Shown in pieces: positions 26,626 to 34,330 of a stretch of 64,000 nucleotides of DNA. The translations under genes were made by a program, and so were the position numbers. Numbering within the stretch: the stretch's first letter is position 1; the number at the start of each line of letters is the position of its first letter. Under the pieces are notes generated by a model that searched no databases, was not told the origin of the DNA, and worked only from the letters and a program-made list of their open reading frames with translations. This stretch comes from Mesorhizobium sp. Pch-S (GTDB lineage: Bacteria > Pseudomonadota > Alphaproteobacteria > Rhizobiales > Rhizobiaceae): positions 5,169,501 to 5,233,500 of the forward strand of contig NZ_CP029562.1 in NCBI RefSeq assembly GCF_004136315.1. Reading direction: 5' to 3'.

Positions 26626-27591
26626 TTAACCGGCTGCTCTTCTGGCTTCGCGGCCGCCGCGGCGACGTCCGCCCGCAGCAGCGTCGCCAGGGGCATTGAC
26701 GGCCACCGGCGCGGGTGCCGCATGTTCGCCCGGCTTGTAGTCCTTGTAGGTCTTGATCCAGGTCATGCAGTCCTTGTCGGTGCCGTTGAGCACATTGGCT
26801 GCACGGACTGCCTCCATTTCCTGCGGACGGACAGGGTTCATGATCGCCGAGGTCATGCCGGCGCCGATCACCATCGGGATGAAGCCGGCGTTGATGCCGT
26901 GGCGGTGCGGCAGGCCAAAGGAGATGTTGGAAAGGCCACAGGTCGTGTTCACCTTCAGCTCTTCGCGCAGGCGGCGAAGCAGGGCGAAGACCTGGCGGCC
27001 GGCGTCGCCCAGAGCACCGATCGGCATGACCAGCGGATCGACGACGACGTCCTCCGGCTTGATGCCATGATCCATGGCGCGTTCGACGATCTTCTTGGCG
27101 ACGGCGAAGCGCACGTCCGGGTCCATCGAAATGCCGGTCTCGTCGTTGGAGATGGCAACCACCGGCACATTGTACTTCTTCACCAGCGGCAGGATCGCTT
27201 CGAGTTTCTCTTCCTCGCCAGTGACCGAGTTCACCAGCGGGCGACCCTTGGCGACCTTGAGGCCGGCCTCGATCGCTGCGGTGACGGAGGAGTCGATCGA
27301 CAGTGGCAGGTCGACCAGGCCCTGCACGATCTCCAGCGTCTGAACCAGCAGACCAGGCTCCGTGGCGTTGGGGTCGACGGCGGTCACGCCCGCATTGACA
27401 TCCAGCATGGTGGCGCCGCAGGCGGCCTGTTCCAGCGCGTCCTTGATGACGGTCTCGAAATTGCCAGCCTGCATCTCGGCGGCCAGCTTCTTGCGACCGG
27501 TCGGGTTGATGCGTTCACCGATGACGCAGAAGGGCTGGTCGAAACCGATGACGATTTCGCGAGTCGCCGAGGCGACAATGGTGCGGGTCAT
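26626..27591 (-). CDS. Methyltetrahydrofolate:corrinoid methyltransferase (pterin-binding; split methionine synthase part)
   Basis: A 321-residue protein, a single PF00809-type TIM barrel: FCVIGERINPTGRKKLAAEM near residue 20-40, MLDVNAGV, LPLSIDSSV, PLVNSVTGEEEKL, AISNDETGIS, DPLVMPIGA and TTCGLSNISFGLP. These are the marks of AcsE/MtgA and the folate module of MetH. It moves the methyl group between methyl-THF and a corrinoid protein. Standing alone, it can serve a split MetH or an MttB-based demethylation system. The C-terminal 15 residues are basic (RRRGGREARRAAG). GGAGG lies before the ATG, and a 22-bp palindrome stands at 27607-27628. Confidence 0.9.
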   Translation of the reverse strand: MTRTIVASATREIVIGFDQPFCVIGERINPTGRKKLAAEMQAGNFETVIKDALEQAACGATMLDVNAGVTAVDPNATEPGLLVQTLEIVQGLVDLPLSIDSSVTAAIEAGLKVAKGRPLVNSVTGEEEKLEAILPLVKKYNVPVVAISNDETGISMDPDVRFAVAKKIVERAMDHGIKPEDVVVDPLVMPIGALGDAGRQVFALLRRLREELKVNTTCGLSNISFGLPHRHGINAGFIPMVIGAGMTSAIMNPVRPQEMEAVRAANVLNGTDKDCMTWIKTYKDYKPGEHAAPAPVAVNAPGDAAAGGRRRGGREARRAAG

Positions 27592-27606
27592 TTCAAACTC
27601 CCTCCG

Positions 27607-27628
27607 GATATAAAGACTTCTTTATATC
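27607..27628. promoter_or_regulatory. Palindromic operator (SahR-like) before the pterin-binding methyltransferase
   Basis: Perfect 10-bp arms GATATAAAGA and TCTTTATATC around CT, 16 bp upstream of the start codon. The same sequence with one mismatch stands before the homocysteine methyltransferase (43997-44018). The pattern ATAAAGA-N2-TCTTTAT resembles sites I recall for ArsR-family SahR (S-adenosylhomocysteine-responsive) regulators of methionine genes in alphaproteobacteria; this link is from memory and not verified. Confidence 0.7.
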
Positions 27629-27670
27629 GTTTCTGATGTGGATCAAGCGAATGATGTCAGTCGCGGCTGT

Positions 27671-28768
27671 TCAATGCGCGGTCTTCACCATGTCGACCTG
27701 GGTTTCTGTGACGTCGTCATGCAGGATGTGGCCGAGGCGCTCGGCAACCAGCGCGTCGTCGGGACGGACTTCTCGCTTCCAGGGCCGTCGACCCTTGAGC
27801 ACGCCGGACTCATCGACGATCTCGGCAACGTATTCTTCCTGGCGATAAGCCATCACGTGGACGCCCGACACGCCGGGAATTTCCTTCACCTCGTTGATGA
27901 TGTCGATGCAGAGATTCTTGCCTTCCTTCTTCTGGTCTTCGGCGCCTTCGAGGCGCTTGATGATGGCGTCGGGGATATGGATGCCGGGCACGTTGGAGCG
28001 AATCCATTTCGCCGTCTTGGCGGAAGCCAATGGGCCGACACCGACCAGGACGAAAACCTTCTCGGTCAGGCCGAGGTCGCTCGCCTTCTGCATGAAGGTT
28101 CTGAACATCGGCACATCGAAGCAGTACTGGCTCTGCACGAACTGCGCGCCGGCGGCGATCTTCTTGCCGAGGTGGATAGGGCGGAAATCATAGGGTGGTG
28201 CAAACGGATTGATCGCTGCGCCGAGGAAGACCTGCGGCGGTGTCGTCAGCTTGCGGCCCGACAGGAACTTGCCGTTGTCGCGCATGATGCGGACGGTTTC
28301 GAGCAGCGACATGGAATCGAGATCGAACACCGGTTTGGCGCCGGGCTGATCACCCGCCTGCACGCCGTCGCCGGTAAGGCAGAGGATATTGGCCACGCCC
28401 ATGGCCGCACCGCCCAGAACGTCACCCTGGATGGCGATGCGGTTCTTGTCGCGACAGGCGATCTGCATGACCGGGGCATAGCCCATGCGGGTCAGCAACG
28501 CGCAGATACCGACCGAGGACATGTGGCAGTTCGCGCCGGACGCATCGACGGCATTGATCGCATCGACCCAGCCGTCGAACACCTTGGCGCGGTTGTAGAC
28601 GTCTTCCGGATCGGCGCTGTCGGGCGGGTTCAGCTCGGTGGTCACCGCGAATTCACCGCGGCGCAGCACGCGTTCCAGGCGGCCGCGCGAGGAATGGCCG
28701 GGCAGGGGCTCCAGCGGCAGATGGATGCCAGCCGGATTTTCGTCGCGCTGGGGCGGACGCGGGCTCAT
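27671..28768 (-). CDS. Methylenetetrahydrofolate reductase, MetF-type
   Basis: A 365-residue protein with a MetF TIM barrel: FAVTTELNPPDSADPEDVYN (the catalytic-Glu region), NILCLTGDGVQ, FDLDSMSLLETVRIM, LGAAINPFAPP and GAQFVQSQYCFDVPMF. It is longer than usual MetF (about 290), with an N-terminal extension (RPPQRDENPAG) and extra C-terminal residues. It interconverts methylene-THF and methyl-THF. It overlaps the MetV-like gene by 4 bp (ATGA), so the two are translationally coupled; in acetogens MetV is the Fe-S partner of MetF. The start at 28768 follows directly from this overlap; the longer frame to 29227 is inside the neighbour. Confidence 0.9.
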   Translation of the reverse strand: MSPRPPQRDENPAGIHLPLEPLPGHSSRGRLERVLRRGEFAVTTELNPPDSADPEDVYNRAKVFDGWVDAINAVDASGANCHMSSVGICALLTRMGYAPVMQIACRDKNRIAIQGDVLGGAAMGVANILCLTGDGVQAGDQPGAKPVFDLDSMSLLETVRIMRDNGKFLSGRKLTTPPQVFLGAAINPFAPPYDFRPIHLGKKIAAGAQFVQSQYCFDVPMFRTFMQKASDLGLTEKVFVLVGVGPLASAKTAKWIRSNVPGIHIPDAIIKRLEGAEDQKKEGKNLCIDIINEVKEIPGVSGVHVMAYRQEEYVAEIVDESGVLKGRRPWKREVRPDDALVAERLGHILHDDVTETQVDMVKTAH

Positions 28769-29397
28769 GCGGATGCTCCGGTGTTGGCAGCATCGCGCGC
28801 CGCTGCAGCCTGGGCGGTCACACGCAGCCAGGCGGAGGTTTCCCGCAACGACTGGTCGACCGGTTTCTGCACATTCAGGATGGCGTCGCCGTTGACCATG
28901 TTGCGCGACCCTTCCCATGCCTTGACCCAGACGCAAGGCATATCGGGTTCGACCTCGCAGTTGCCGTTGGCGCGTACGCCGCCACAAGGACCGTTGCGCA
29001 ACTGCTTGGGGCAGTTCATCGGGCAGGACATGCCGGTGGAGGAAAGGATGCACTGGCCGCACATGCGGCAGTCGAACATGAAACCCTTCACGCGCTTCTC
29101 GACGAATTTGACGGGCGCTTCGACGCGCCCGTAGCCGAGGCCTTTCCAGACCGGATGCAAGAGCAGGAACGCATCGGCGAAGCGCCGGTAGAACCACTCC
29201 AGCAGTTTCGAATGGCGGATCGCCCACAGCCGTACCGAATAGGACCTTTGCACACGCCGCTGCGGTGAAACATCCGCAGGCTTGTAGTCGCTCTTTGCTG
29301 CCGCCTTGCGGACCAAGGTCGCCTGGGTTACGCCGGCGGAAGCGCCAGCTGCGGCGTTTGCAGAGCCCGTATTCGGTGTCGGCTGGGTTTCAGACAT
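28765..29397 (-). CDS. Methylenetetrahydrofolate reductase C-terminal-domain protein (MetV-like Fe-S subunit)
   Basis: A 210-residue protein. An Ala-rich N-terminus of about 45 residues leads to a core (about 60-190) with seven cysteines: DCRMCGQCILSS, MSCPMNCPKQLRNGPCGG and NGNCEVEPDMPCVWVKAW. This is the PF12225 pattern seen in MetV and zinc/Fe-S partners of MetF. It probably supplies electrons or structure to the MetF encoded next. It overlaps the upstream gene by 8 bp and metF by 4 bp. Confidence 0.85.
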   Translation of the reverse strand: MSETQPTPNTGSANAAAGASAGVTQATLVRKAAAKSDYKPADVSPQRRVQRSYSVRLWAIRHSKLLEWFYRRFADAFLLLHPVWKGLGYGRVEAPVKFVEKRVKGFMFDCRMCGQCILSSTGMSCPMNCPKQLRNGPCGGVRANGNCEVEPDMPCVWVKAWEGSRNMVNGDAILNVQKPVDQSLRETSAWLRVTAQAAAARDAANTGASA

Positions 29398-29692
29398 TTT
29401 CCTTGCCGCCTGCCTTTGCGAGAGCGACCAGTCGCTCCCGGCTATAGTCCGCGTCGATGGCCGCCGCCGCCTTTTCCACTTCCGCTTCGAGGTCGTCGCC
29501 GACCGGAACGGGGTCCGCTTTGCGCCATTCGGCCAGATAGGCGTCGGTTTCAGCCGCGCCCGAGCGCATCGCCGCCATGTCGATCGCTTCGGTGAAGCGC
29601 AGCGGCAGTTCGCGCTTGGCGTTCTGCCGGCCCTTTTTCACGATGACCTGGGCGGGAATGTCGCGCCAGTAAACGACGATCAGATCAGCCAT
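29390..29692 (-). CDS. Virulence-factor family small protein (PF13769-like), first gene of the metV-metF operon
   Basis: A 100-residue protein reading MADLIVVYWRDIPAQVIVKK, then RFTEAIDMAAMRSGAAETDA and a charged C-terminus. It matches the small 'virulence factor' family by its YWRDIPAQV start; the family name gives no biochemical function. It leads the three-gene operon with metV and metF (8-bp and 4-bp overlaps), so a part in folate C1 reduction is more likely than virulence. Confidence 0.75.
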   Translation of the reverse strand: MADLIVVYWRDIPAQVIVKKGRQNAKRELPLRFTEAIDMAAMRSGAAETDAYLAEWRKADPVPVGDDLEAEVEKAAAAIDADYSRERLVALAKAGGKENV

Positions 29693-29791
29693 TTCTCAGT
29701 CTTCCTTCAATGGTTGGAGCATTGCCGGAAGCGGGAATACCCCGCTTCTCATCAGACGACGCGCGCGCCTTCAAAAACGACGCGCTCGAAT

Positions 29792-29799
29792 GTCGCAAA
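29792..29799 (+). promoter_or_regulatory. GTCGCAAA half-site upstream of the metV-metF operon
   Basis: The octamer stands 100 bp before the first gene of the operon. It is identical to the one before the DMGDH-like gene (12242) and to one arm of the palindrome at 18072. Role inferred from recurrence. Confidence 0.3.
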
Positions 29800-29842
29800 A
29801 CGATAGAGCGTCGCCGGGTTCAAGGCACCCTTGCACGCGGTT

Positions 29843-30754
29843 CTATTCGTCGTGCTTGCCGAGATCGTTCACCAGCTTGCGATGGAAGCGCACATAACCG
29901 CGTTCCGTCGAGCGCAGGTGCTCTGCGATGATCTCGTGGAATCGTGGCAGCCGATGGAAGGGCACCGCGGGATAGGAGTGATGCTCGGCGTGATAGGGCA
30001 TGTTCCATGCCACGAAACGCACGATGCCCGTGGTGAAGGTGGTGCGCGTGTTTTCGAGCATGTTGGCGACATGTGGGCAGCGCGTATGCTCCGCAAGCAG
30101 ATAGGCTCGCAGGAATGGCTGGCCCAGCAGTGCCGGCACGATCCATATCCATAGCAGCGCTGGCGATTGCAGGAGCGCCGAGCCCGCGACGAGCAGCGCA
30201 TAGATGACAAGGAACCAGCGCGCCTCGGTGATCACCTTGGCGCGGCCCTTTTCCGGTACGAAGGAATCCTTGTTGCCACCGAGAGCGTTGACGGCGACGA
30301 CCTTGGCCATGCCGCTCCAATATGGCCAGCCGGACAGGTAGCGCAGATATTGCGCAATCGTCTCGGGTTTCGGGCTCATCAGCTCGGGATCGTTGTCGGG
30401 ATCGTGGGTGTAGCGATGATGGGCAAAGTGGAAATAGCGAAACCAGGCCGGCGGCAGCAGGATGAGGAAGCCGGAAGTGACAGCAACGAGACGGTTCAGG
30501 CGTTCGGTGCGAAATGCCGTCTCATGGATCGTTTCGTGCAGCAGCGTGAACAGAAAGACGATGAGGATGCCGAGCGGCAGCATCAACAGTGGCCAGAGAG
30601 GCACCTCGAGCAGGATGAGTGCGGCGAGCAACACGATCGATCCGCCGTGGAGGGCGAGCCGCCACAATCCGGGCGCATCCTGTTTATCGGTCAGCTCACG
30701 TCGATCGTCCACCGAGAGGGACGCGATGATCTGCCGGTGGTCGAGCTCTGACAT
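29843..30754 (-). CDS. Membrane fatty acid desaturase family protein
   Basis: A 303-residue protein with four likely helices and the three His boxes of the di-iron desaturase/hydroxylase family: HETIHETAF, HFAHHRYTHD and YHAEHHSYP. No fused electron carrier. The family desaturates or hydroxylates lipid acyl chains, and some members hydroxylate other substrates. It sits between the C1 genes and a formyltransferase-like gene with no tight coupling. A second member lies at 45867. Substrate unknown. Confidence 0.85.
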   Translation of the reverse strand: MSELDHRQIIASLSVDDRRELTDKQDAPGLWRLALHGGSIVLLAALILLEVPLWPLLMLPLGILIVFLFTLLHETIHETAFRTERLNRLVAVTSGFLILLPPAWFRYFHFAHHRYTHDPDNDPELMSPKPETIAQYLRYLSGWPYWSGMAKVVAVNALGGNKDSFVPEKGRAKVITEARWFLVIYALLVAGSALLQSPALLWIWIVPALLGQPFLRAYLLAEHTRCPHVANMLENTRTTFTTGIVRFVAWNMPYHAEHHSYPAVPFHRLPRFHEIIAEHLRSTERGYVRFHRKLVNDLGKHDE

Positions 30755-30807
30755 GCGAGAACCTTAATACCGGCATGCCGTCACGTAAACGGAAGGTGGC
30801 TTCTGGC

Positions 30808-31587
30808 CTACCAGATGCCGCGGCGTATCCCGGTCCACACATAGAACCAGAGCGTCGGATGGAACCAGATCTGTGATGGCAGGCCGGGATCGAAGGGTTC
30901 GATGCGGCCGGCCATAACCTTTTCAATCACGTCAACACAGGCGTCACGCGAAATTGCTGCCTGGCGAAGCGGATAGGATGAGATGGTATCGCCGCGACCG
31001 GGCATGCCGCGCGTGTGGCGCAGGACCGCGCCCGTATCGACACCGGCATCGACGACGTGAACGGTCGTGCCAAAATTCTCGGCGTCGTTGTTCACCAGCG
31101 CCCAATAGGCCCCGTTCATGCCGCGATACTTCGGATTGACGCCGGCATGGTAGTTGATGACGGGGCAGGGTATCGCGGCGAGGGTGTCGCGGGTCAGCAC
31201 ACGGCATCCCGCAAGCAGCACGACACCTGGTTTGATGTCTGCTATCGCCTCGATCGTCTCCGGCGCGTTGGCCGAGGGCACATGCACAATGTCCTGGTCC
31301 GGCTTCGGCTCGGTCTTGAGGTTGTACTCGGCGACAATCTCCTCGGCATGCGCAGTGCCGAACCGTTTGCCGAGGCGCACCAGCACCATCGTGCCTATCT
31401 GGCCAAGAACGGAAATCCAGCCTTGACGCCTGGCGCGGCGCTTGAGCAACGACCACTTGGAAACCGGCGTTTCAAGGATAACGGTGACGCTGGTGAAATG
31501 GTCGGCTATGGCGTTGACGATTGCCCAGATGTGGCCGCCGCCTTCGGTGACGACGACGATGGGTGCCGTGTCTGCAGCCTCGTTCAT
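30808..31587 (-). CDS. Formyltransferase family protein
   Basis: A 259-residue protein with the formyl-THF transferase core: INYHAGVNPKYRGMNGAYWA (Asn and His of the catalytic triad) and VHVVDAGVDTGAVL (the Asp). The N-terminal half has a Rossmann-like start (IVVVTEGGGHIWAIVNAIAD). Members such as GART, Fmt and sugar N-formyltransferases use 10-formyl-THF; the acceptor here is not evident. The C-terminus (IWFHPTLWFYVWTGIRRGIW) is hydrophobic, perhaps membrane-facing. It lies 53 bp upstream of the desaturase on the same strand and may be in its operon. Confidence 0.82.
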   Translation of the reverse strand: MNEAADTAPIVVVTEGGGHIWAIVNAIADHFTSVTVILETPVSKWSLLKRRARRQGWISVLGQIGTMVLVRLGKRFGTAHAEEIVAEYNLKTEPKPDQDIVHVPSANAPETIEAIADIKPGVVLLAGCRVLTRDTLAAIPCPVINYHAGVNPKYRGMNGAYWALVNNDAENFGTTVHVVDAGVDTGAVLRHTRGMPGRGDTISSYPLRQAAISRDACVDVIEKVMAGRIEPFDPGLPSQIWFHPTLWFYVWTGIRRGIW

Positions 31588-31720
31588 CCTTGGAAGTCCA
31601 GCCTCTTAGAACCTGGTCGGGTGCGGTAGTTGCACAGGTCGCAAGTTCAGTCCCCAGTCAATATTCTCGGCCGAGCCGGTTAATCCTTTATCTCAGCACC
31701 CGCTCATGGACTACAGCCGA

Positions 31721-32296
31721 TCAGCGCTTGAATTCGATGATGTCGAGTTTTGATTCATAGTAGGGCGCCGGAAATTCGATGCGCCAGGCATTCGGTCCTG
31801 TGCGGAAGGCATAGCCGACCTGGTCGGTTTTCGGGCCAGCACCGTAACGTTGTGTCTTTTCGCCGGCGACGAAGCCTGAGCCCAGATAGATCGAGCGCTT
31901 CTCGCCGTCGTCGTAGAATCGGCCCTTGGTGCGCTGGGAACCGCTGGTCTTTTCCAGCATCCAGCCGGAACCATCATCCGTGACGCGGCACTTGAACCAG
32001 CCATAGATGACGAGCGGGCCAAGGCCGCCCGCCTTGATCGTACGGCATTGCCAGTTGCCGGTAAGATCCTTGTCCGAAAAGGCGACCAGTGGGCGGGCGA
32101 GCACCGCATCGAGGTCCTTTACCTCGCTCGGCTGTCCGGCCTTGGCCTCGGCCAATGCTGCCTTGCGGGTCTCGTCATATTTGGTAAGTCGCGCCTTGTC
32201 CGCCGGAGTGATCAACTTCTGCACAACGCCGTCCGCATGGGCATTTCCAGCGAACAGGACGGCAGCAGCCGTGAATAGCAAGGCGCGCAGATGCAT
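31721..32296 (-). CDS. DUF4893 exported protein
   Basis: A 191-residue protein with a signal peptide (MHLRALLFTAAAVLFAGNAHA). The mature part contains LTGNWQCRTIKAGGLGPLVI and WFKCRVTDDGSGWMLEKTSG, then YLGSGFVAGEK. This looks like the lipocalin-like DUF4893 family of alphaproteobacteria, function unknown, in the periplasm. Two cysteines may form a disulfide. Single gene. Confidence 0.72.
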   Translation of the reverse strand: MHLRALLFTAAAVLFAGNAHADGVVQKLITPADKARLTKYDETRKAALAEAKAGQPSEVKDLDAVLARPLVAFSDKDLTGNWQCRTIKAGGLGPLVIYGWFKCRVTDDGSGWMLEKTSGSQRTKGRFYDDGEKRSIYLGSGFVAGEKTQRYGAGPKTDQVGYAFRTGPNAWRIEFPAPYYESKLDIIEFKR

Positions 32297-32401
32297 GTCG
32301 TGTCCCCTGTGTCTCGACGACGGCGTTATAGCCCGCGAGGGCAGCAGAAAACCAGTCCAACTATCGGGGAATGTTATCTAACGAGCGATCGGTAGGTCTG
32401 G

Positions 32402-33082
32402 TCAGTGTTCGGCGGCCGCGAGAAGTGCAGGCGCGAGATCGCCATAGCCGGTGAAGCGGTACTCATAGTCGAGTCCCAGATAGTCGGCCGCCCATTTCGC
32501 CTTTTCCTGCAGGGCCTTGTCCTCGGTCTGCGCCAGGTAGACGATCTTGGTGTAGTTTCCGAACACCATTTCTTTCAGTTCGGGATGCTTGTCGAGCTTC
32601 AGGGGCTCGATCACGAAAGCTTCGAACTGCCGCGTGATCAGATCGGTCAGGTAGAAGGCGGTGAACTCGTCTTCCGTGACTTTCGCGAATGCCTCGTTGC
32701 CGCTGAAGAAGGCATAACAGTGCGGTCCGCCGATGCGTTCGACGCGTTCTTCTTCGCAGATCCTGTCGAGTTCGCCGCGCGTGCCGCATTCGGCATAGCC
32801 AATGAAGATACGGCTGTAGCCTTCCGCTCGCGCCCTGGTGATCGCCTCGCGCATCGCCGGGGCAATCCTTTCGGGATAGACGTGCCAGATTGCCGGCAGA
32901 CAGATCAGATCGACATGATCGAGATGGTTGGTCCTGCACACCGCCAGCACCTCTCGGGCGATGGCGCCGCAAGCAATGACCCGTACGCGCTCGGGGAGAG
33001 GGGCGGTCGACGGGACTTCGCCATTCACCATCACCACCGCATCGGCGAGTGCTGTCGGGTCGAGCTTCTGTTCTGTTGCCAT
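32402..33082 (-). CDS. DUF1638 protein, associated with corrinoid methyltransferases
   Basis: A 226-residue protein with VRVIACGAIAREVLAVCRTN, ICLPAIWHVYPERIAPAMRE, IFIGYAECGTRGELDRICEE and RIGGPHCYAFFSGNEAF. Conserved Cys/His residues (ACGA, AECGT, GPHCY) could bind metal. DUF1638 genes are known neighbours of MttB/MtbC-type genes in both archaea and alphaproteobacteria; the biochemical role is not established. The start ATG 33082 has GGAG at good spacing; the frame's earlier ATG at 33130 does not. It lies about 290 bp downstream of the corrinoid protein gene on the same strand, with the entericidin gene between them on the other strand. Confidence 0.8.
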   Translation of the reverse strand: MATEQKLDPTALADAVVMVNGEVPSTAPLPERVRVIACGAIAREVLAVCRTNHLDHVDLICLPAIWHVYPERIAPAMREAITRARAEGYSRIFIGYAECGTRGELDRICEEERVERIGGPHCYAFFSGNEAFAKVTEDEFTAFYLTDLITRQFEAFVIEPLKLDKHPELKEMVFGNYTKIVYLAQTEDKALQEKAKWAADYLGLDYEYRFTGYGDLAPALLAAAEH

Positions 33083-33178
33083 GTGGATCACTCCAACATC
33101 GCTGCCTTGCATCGGATGGAACCGGTTCATGCCTTTGGCGTTGATGATTGTTGCATCACCATAAGGGAGACACTGTCC

Positions 33179-33316
33179 ATGAAACTGTCACGCGTCGCAC
33201 CGCTCGCCGTCATTGCCGTGGCGCTCGTACTTTCCGGCTGTGCCAACACGGTCCGTGGCGTCGGCAAAGACGTCAAAGGCACTGCCCGCGCCGTCGAGGA
33301 CACGGTCAAAAACTGA
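33179..33316 (+). CDS. Entericidin-like small lipoprotein
   Basis: A 45-residue protein, MKLSRVAPLAVIAVALVLSG followed by the lipobox Cys at 21, then NTVRGVGKDVKGTARAVEDT. This is the entericidin A/B family, a small cell-envelope lipoprotein of unclear role. GGGAGA lies before the ATG and a terminator follows. Confidence 0.85.
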   Translation: MKLSRVAPLAVIAVALVLSGCANTVRGVGKDVKGTARAVEDTVKN

Positions 33317-33343
33317 CCGGCTCCCCACAATTGGTAACGACAT

Positions 33344-33369
33344 GGCCGCGTCGCAAGACGCGGCCTTTC
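33344..33369 (+). terminator. Rho-independent terminator
   Basis: GGCCGCGTC (33344-33352) pairs with GACGCGGCC (33357-33365) around a GCAA tetraloop and is followed by TTTCT. It ends the entericidin transcript just before the convergent corrinoid-protein gene. Confidence 0.85.
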
Positions 33370-33374
33370 TGCAA

Positions 33375-34073
33375 TCAGGCAGAAGCGCGAACGTTGTGCT
33401 TGCGCTTCATGAAGTCCTTGGCGGTTTCCACCGCCACAGCGGCGTCGCGGCAATAGGCGTCGGCGCCGACGGCCTTGCCGAATTCCTCGTTGAGCGGCGC
33501 GCCGCCAACCAGCACGACATAGTCGTCGCGAATGCCCTTTTCCTTCATCGTGTCGATGACGACCTTCATGTAGGGCATGGTGGTGGTGAGCAGCGCCGAC
33601 ATGCCGATGATGTCGGGCTGATGTTCCTCGATCGCCTCGAGATACTTCTCGACCGGATTGTTGATGCCGAGGTCGACGACGTCGAAACCAGCGCCTTCCA
33701 TCATCATGCCGACAAGGTTCTTGCCGATGTCGTGGATGTCACCCTTGACGGTGCCGATGACCATCTTGCCCTGCTTGGGCGCGCCGGTGGCGGCAAGCAG
33801 CGGACGCAGGATGAACATGCCTGCCTTCATCGCATTGGCGGAAAGCAGCACTTCCGGCACGAACAGGATGCCGTCGCGGAAGTCCTCGCCGACGATGCGC
33901 ATGCCTTCGACAAGCGCCTCGGTGAGGACTGTGTAAGGTGCCCAGCCACGCTCCAGAAGGATGTTCGTGCCTTCTTCGATCTCTTCCTTCAGGCCGTCAT
34001 AAAGATCGTCGTGCATCTGCTGCACGAGTTCCTCGTCGGAGAGTTCGGAAAGGATGATCTCGTCGTCGGACAT
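33375..34073 (-). CDS. Corrinoid (B12-binding) methyl-carrier protein, MtbC/MtgC-like
   Basis: A 232-residue protein with an N-terminal four-helix cap (about 10-95: GTNILLERGWAPYTVLTEAL, FVPEVLLSANAMKAGMFIL) and a C-terminal Rossmann B12-binding domain (about 105-225) with the cobalt-ligand motif GDIHDIGKNLVG, GMSALLTTTMPYMK and VLVGGAPLNEEFG. It shuttles a methyl group between partner methyltransferases. In this window it can serve MttB1/MttB2, the pterin-binding enzyme and the homocysteine methyltransferase. The first 35 residues are very acidic (14 Asp/Glu to one Lys). GGGAG precedes the start; it is divergent from mttB1. Confidence 0.92.
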   Translation of the reverse strand: MSDDEIILSELSDEELVQQMHDDLYDGLKEEIEEGTNILLERGWAPYTVLTEALVEGMRIVGEDFRDGILFVPEVLLSANAMKAGMFILRPLLAATGAPKQGKMVIGTVKGDIHDIGKNLVGMMMEGAGFDVVDLGINNPVEKYLEAIEEHQPDIIGMSALLTTTMPYMKVVIDTMKEKGIRDDYVVLVGGAPLNEEFGKAVGADAYCRDAAVAVETAKDFMKRKHNVRASA

Positions 34074-34330
34074 TTTTGATCCATCTCCCTGCGGTCGTGC
34101 GATCTGTCGCAACGCACCAATCGTCGCTTCAATACCTACCGTGCAGCGACGCGCATCCATAGCTGATTTGCGACTTTCCGCAAAAGGAAAGCGACCGGGA
34201 ATCTGTTGTTCTTCTTGTCGATTTTGCGACAGACCTTGGCGCTCGCTGGCCGTTTCGGATAGGGTGCATGGCTACGATCCGGGAAGCAGCCGTCGCGAGG
34301 CGGTCGAACGGATTTCAAGGAAGAACAATC
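34074..34330. promoter_or_regulatory. Divergent control region of the corrinoid protein and mttB1
   Basis: 257 bp without a gene. It contains three copies of the GTCGCAA/TTTGCGAC word: 34106-34112, 34167-34174 and 34223-34230. The second also forms TTTGCG-N6-CGCAAA at 34167-34184. The clustering suggests operator sites for a common regulator of the two genes (inference). Confidence 0.45.

Noticed and set aside
34074..34330. Cobalamin riboswitch before the corrinoid protein or mttB1
   Set aside because: I looked for the conserved B12-box and GCCACTG-type elements here and before cobQ and the RamA-like gene and did not find them.
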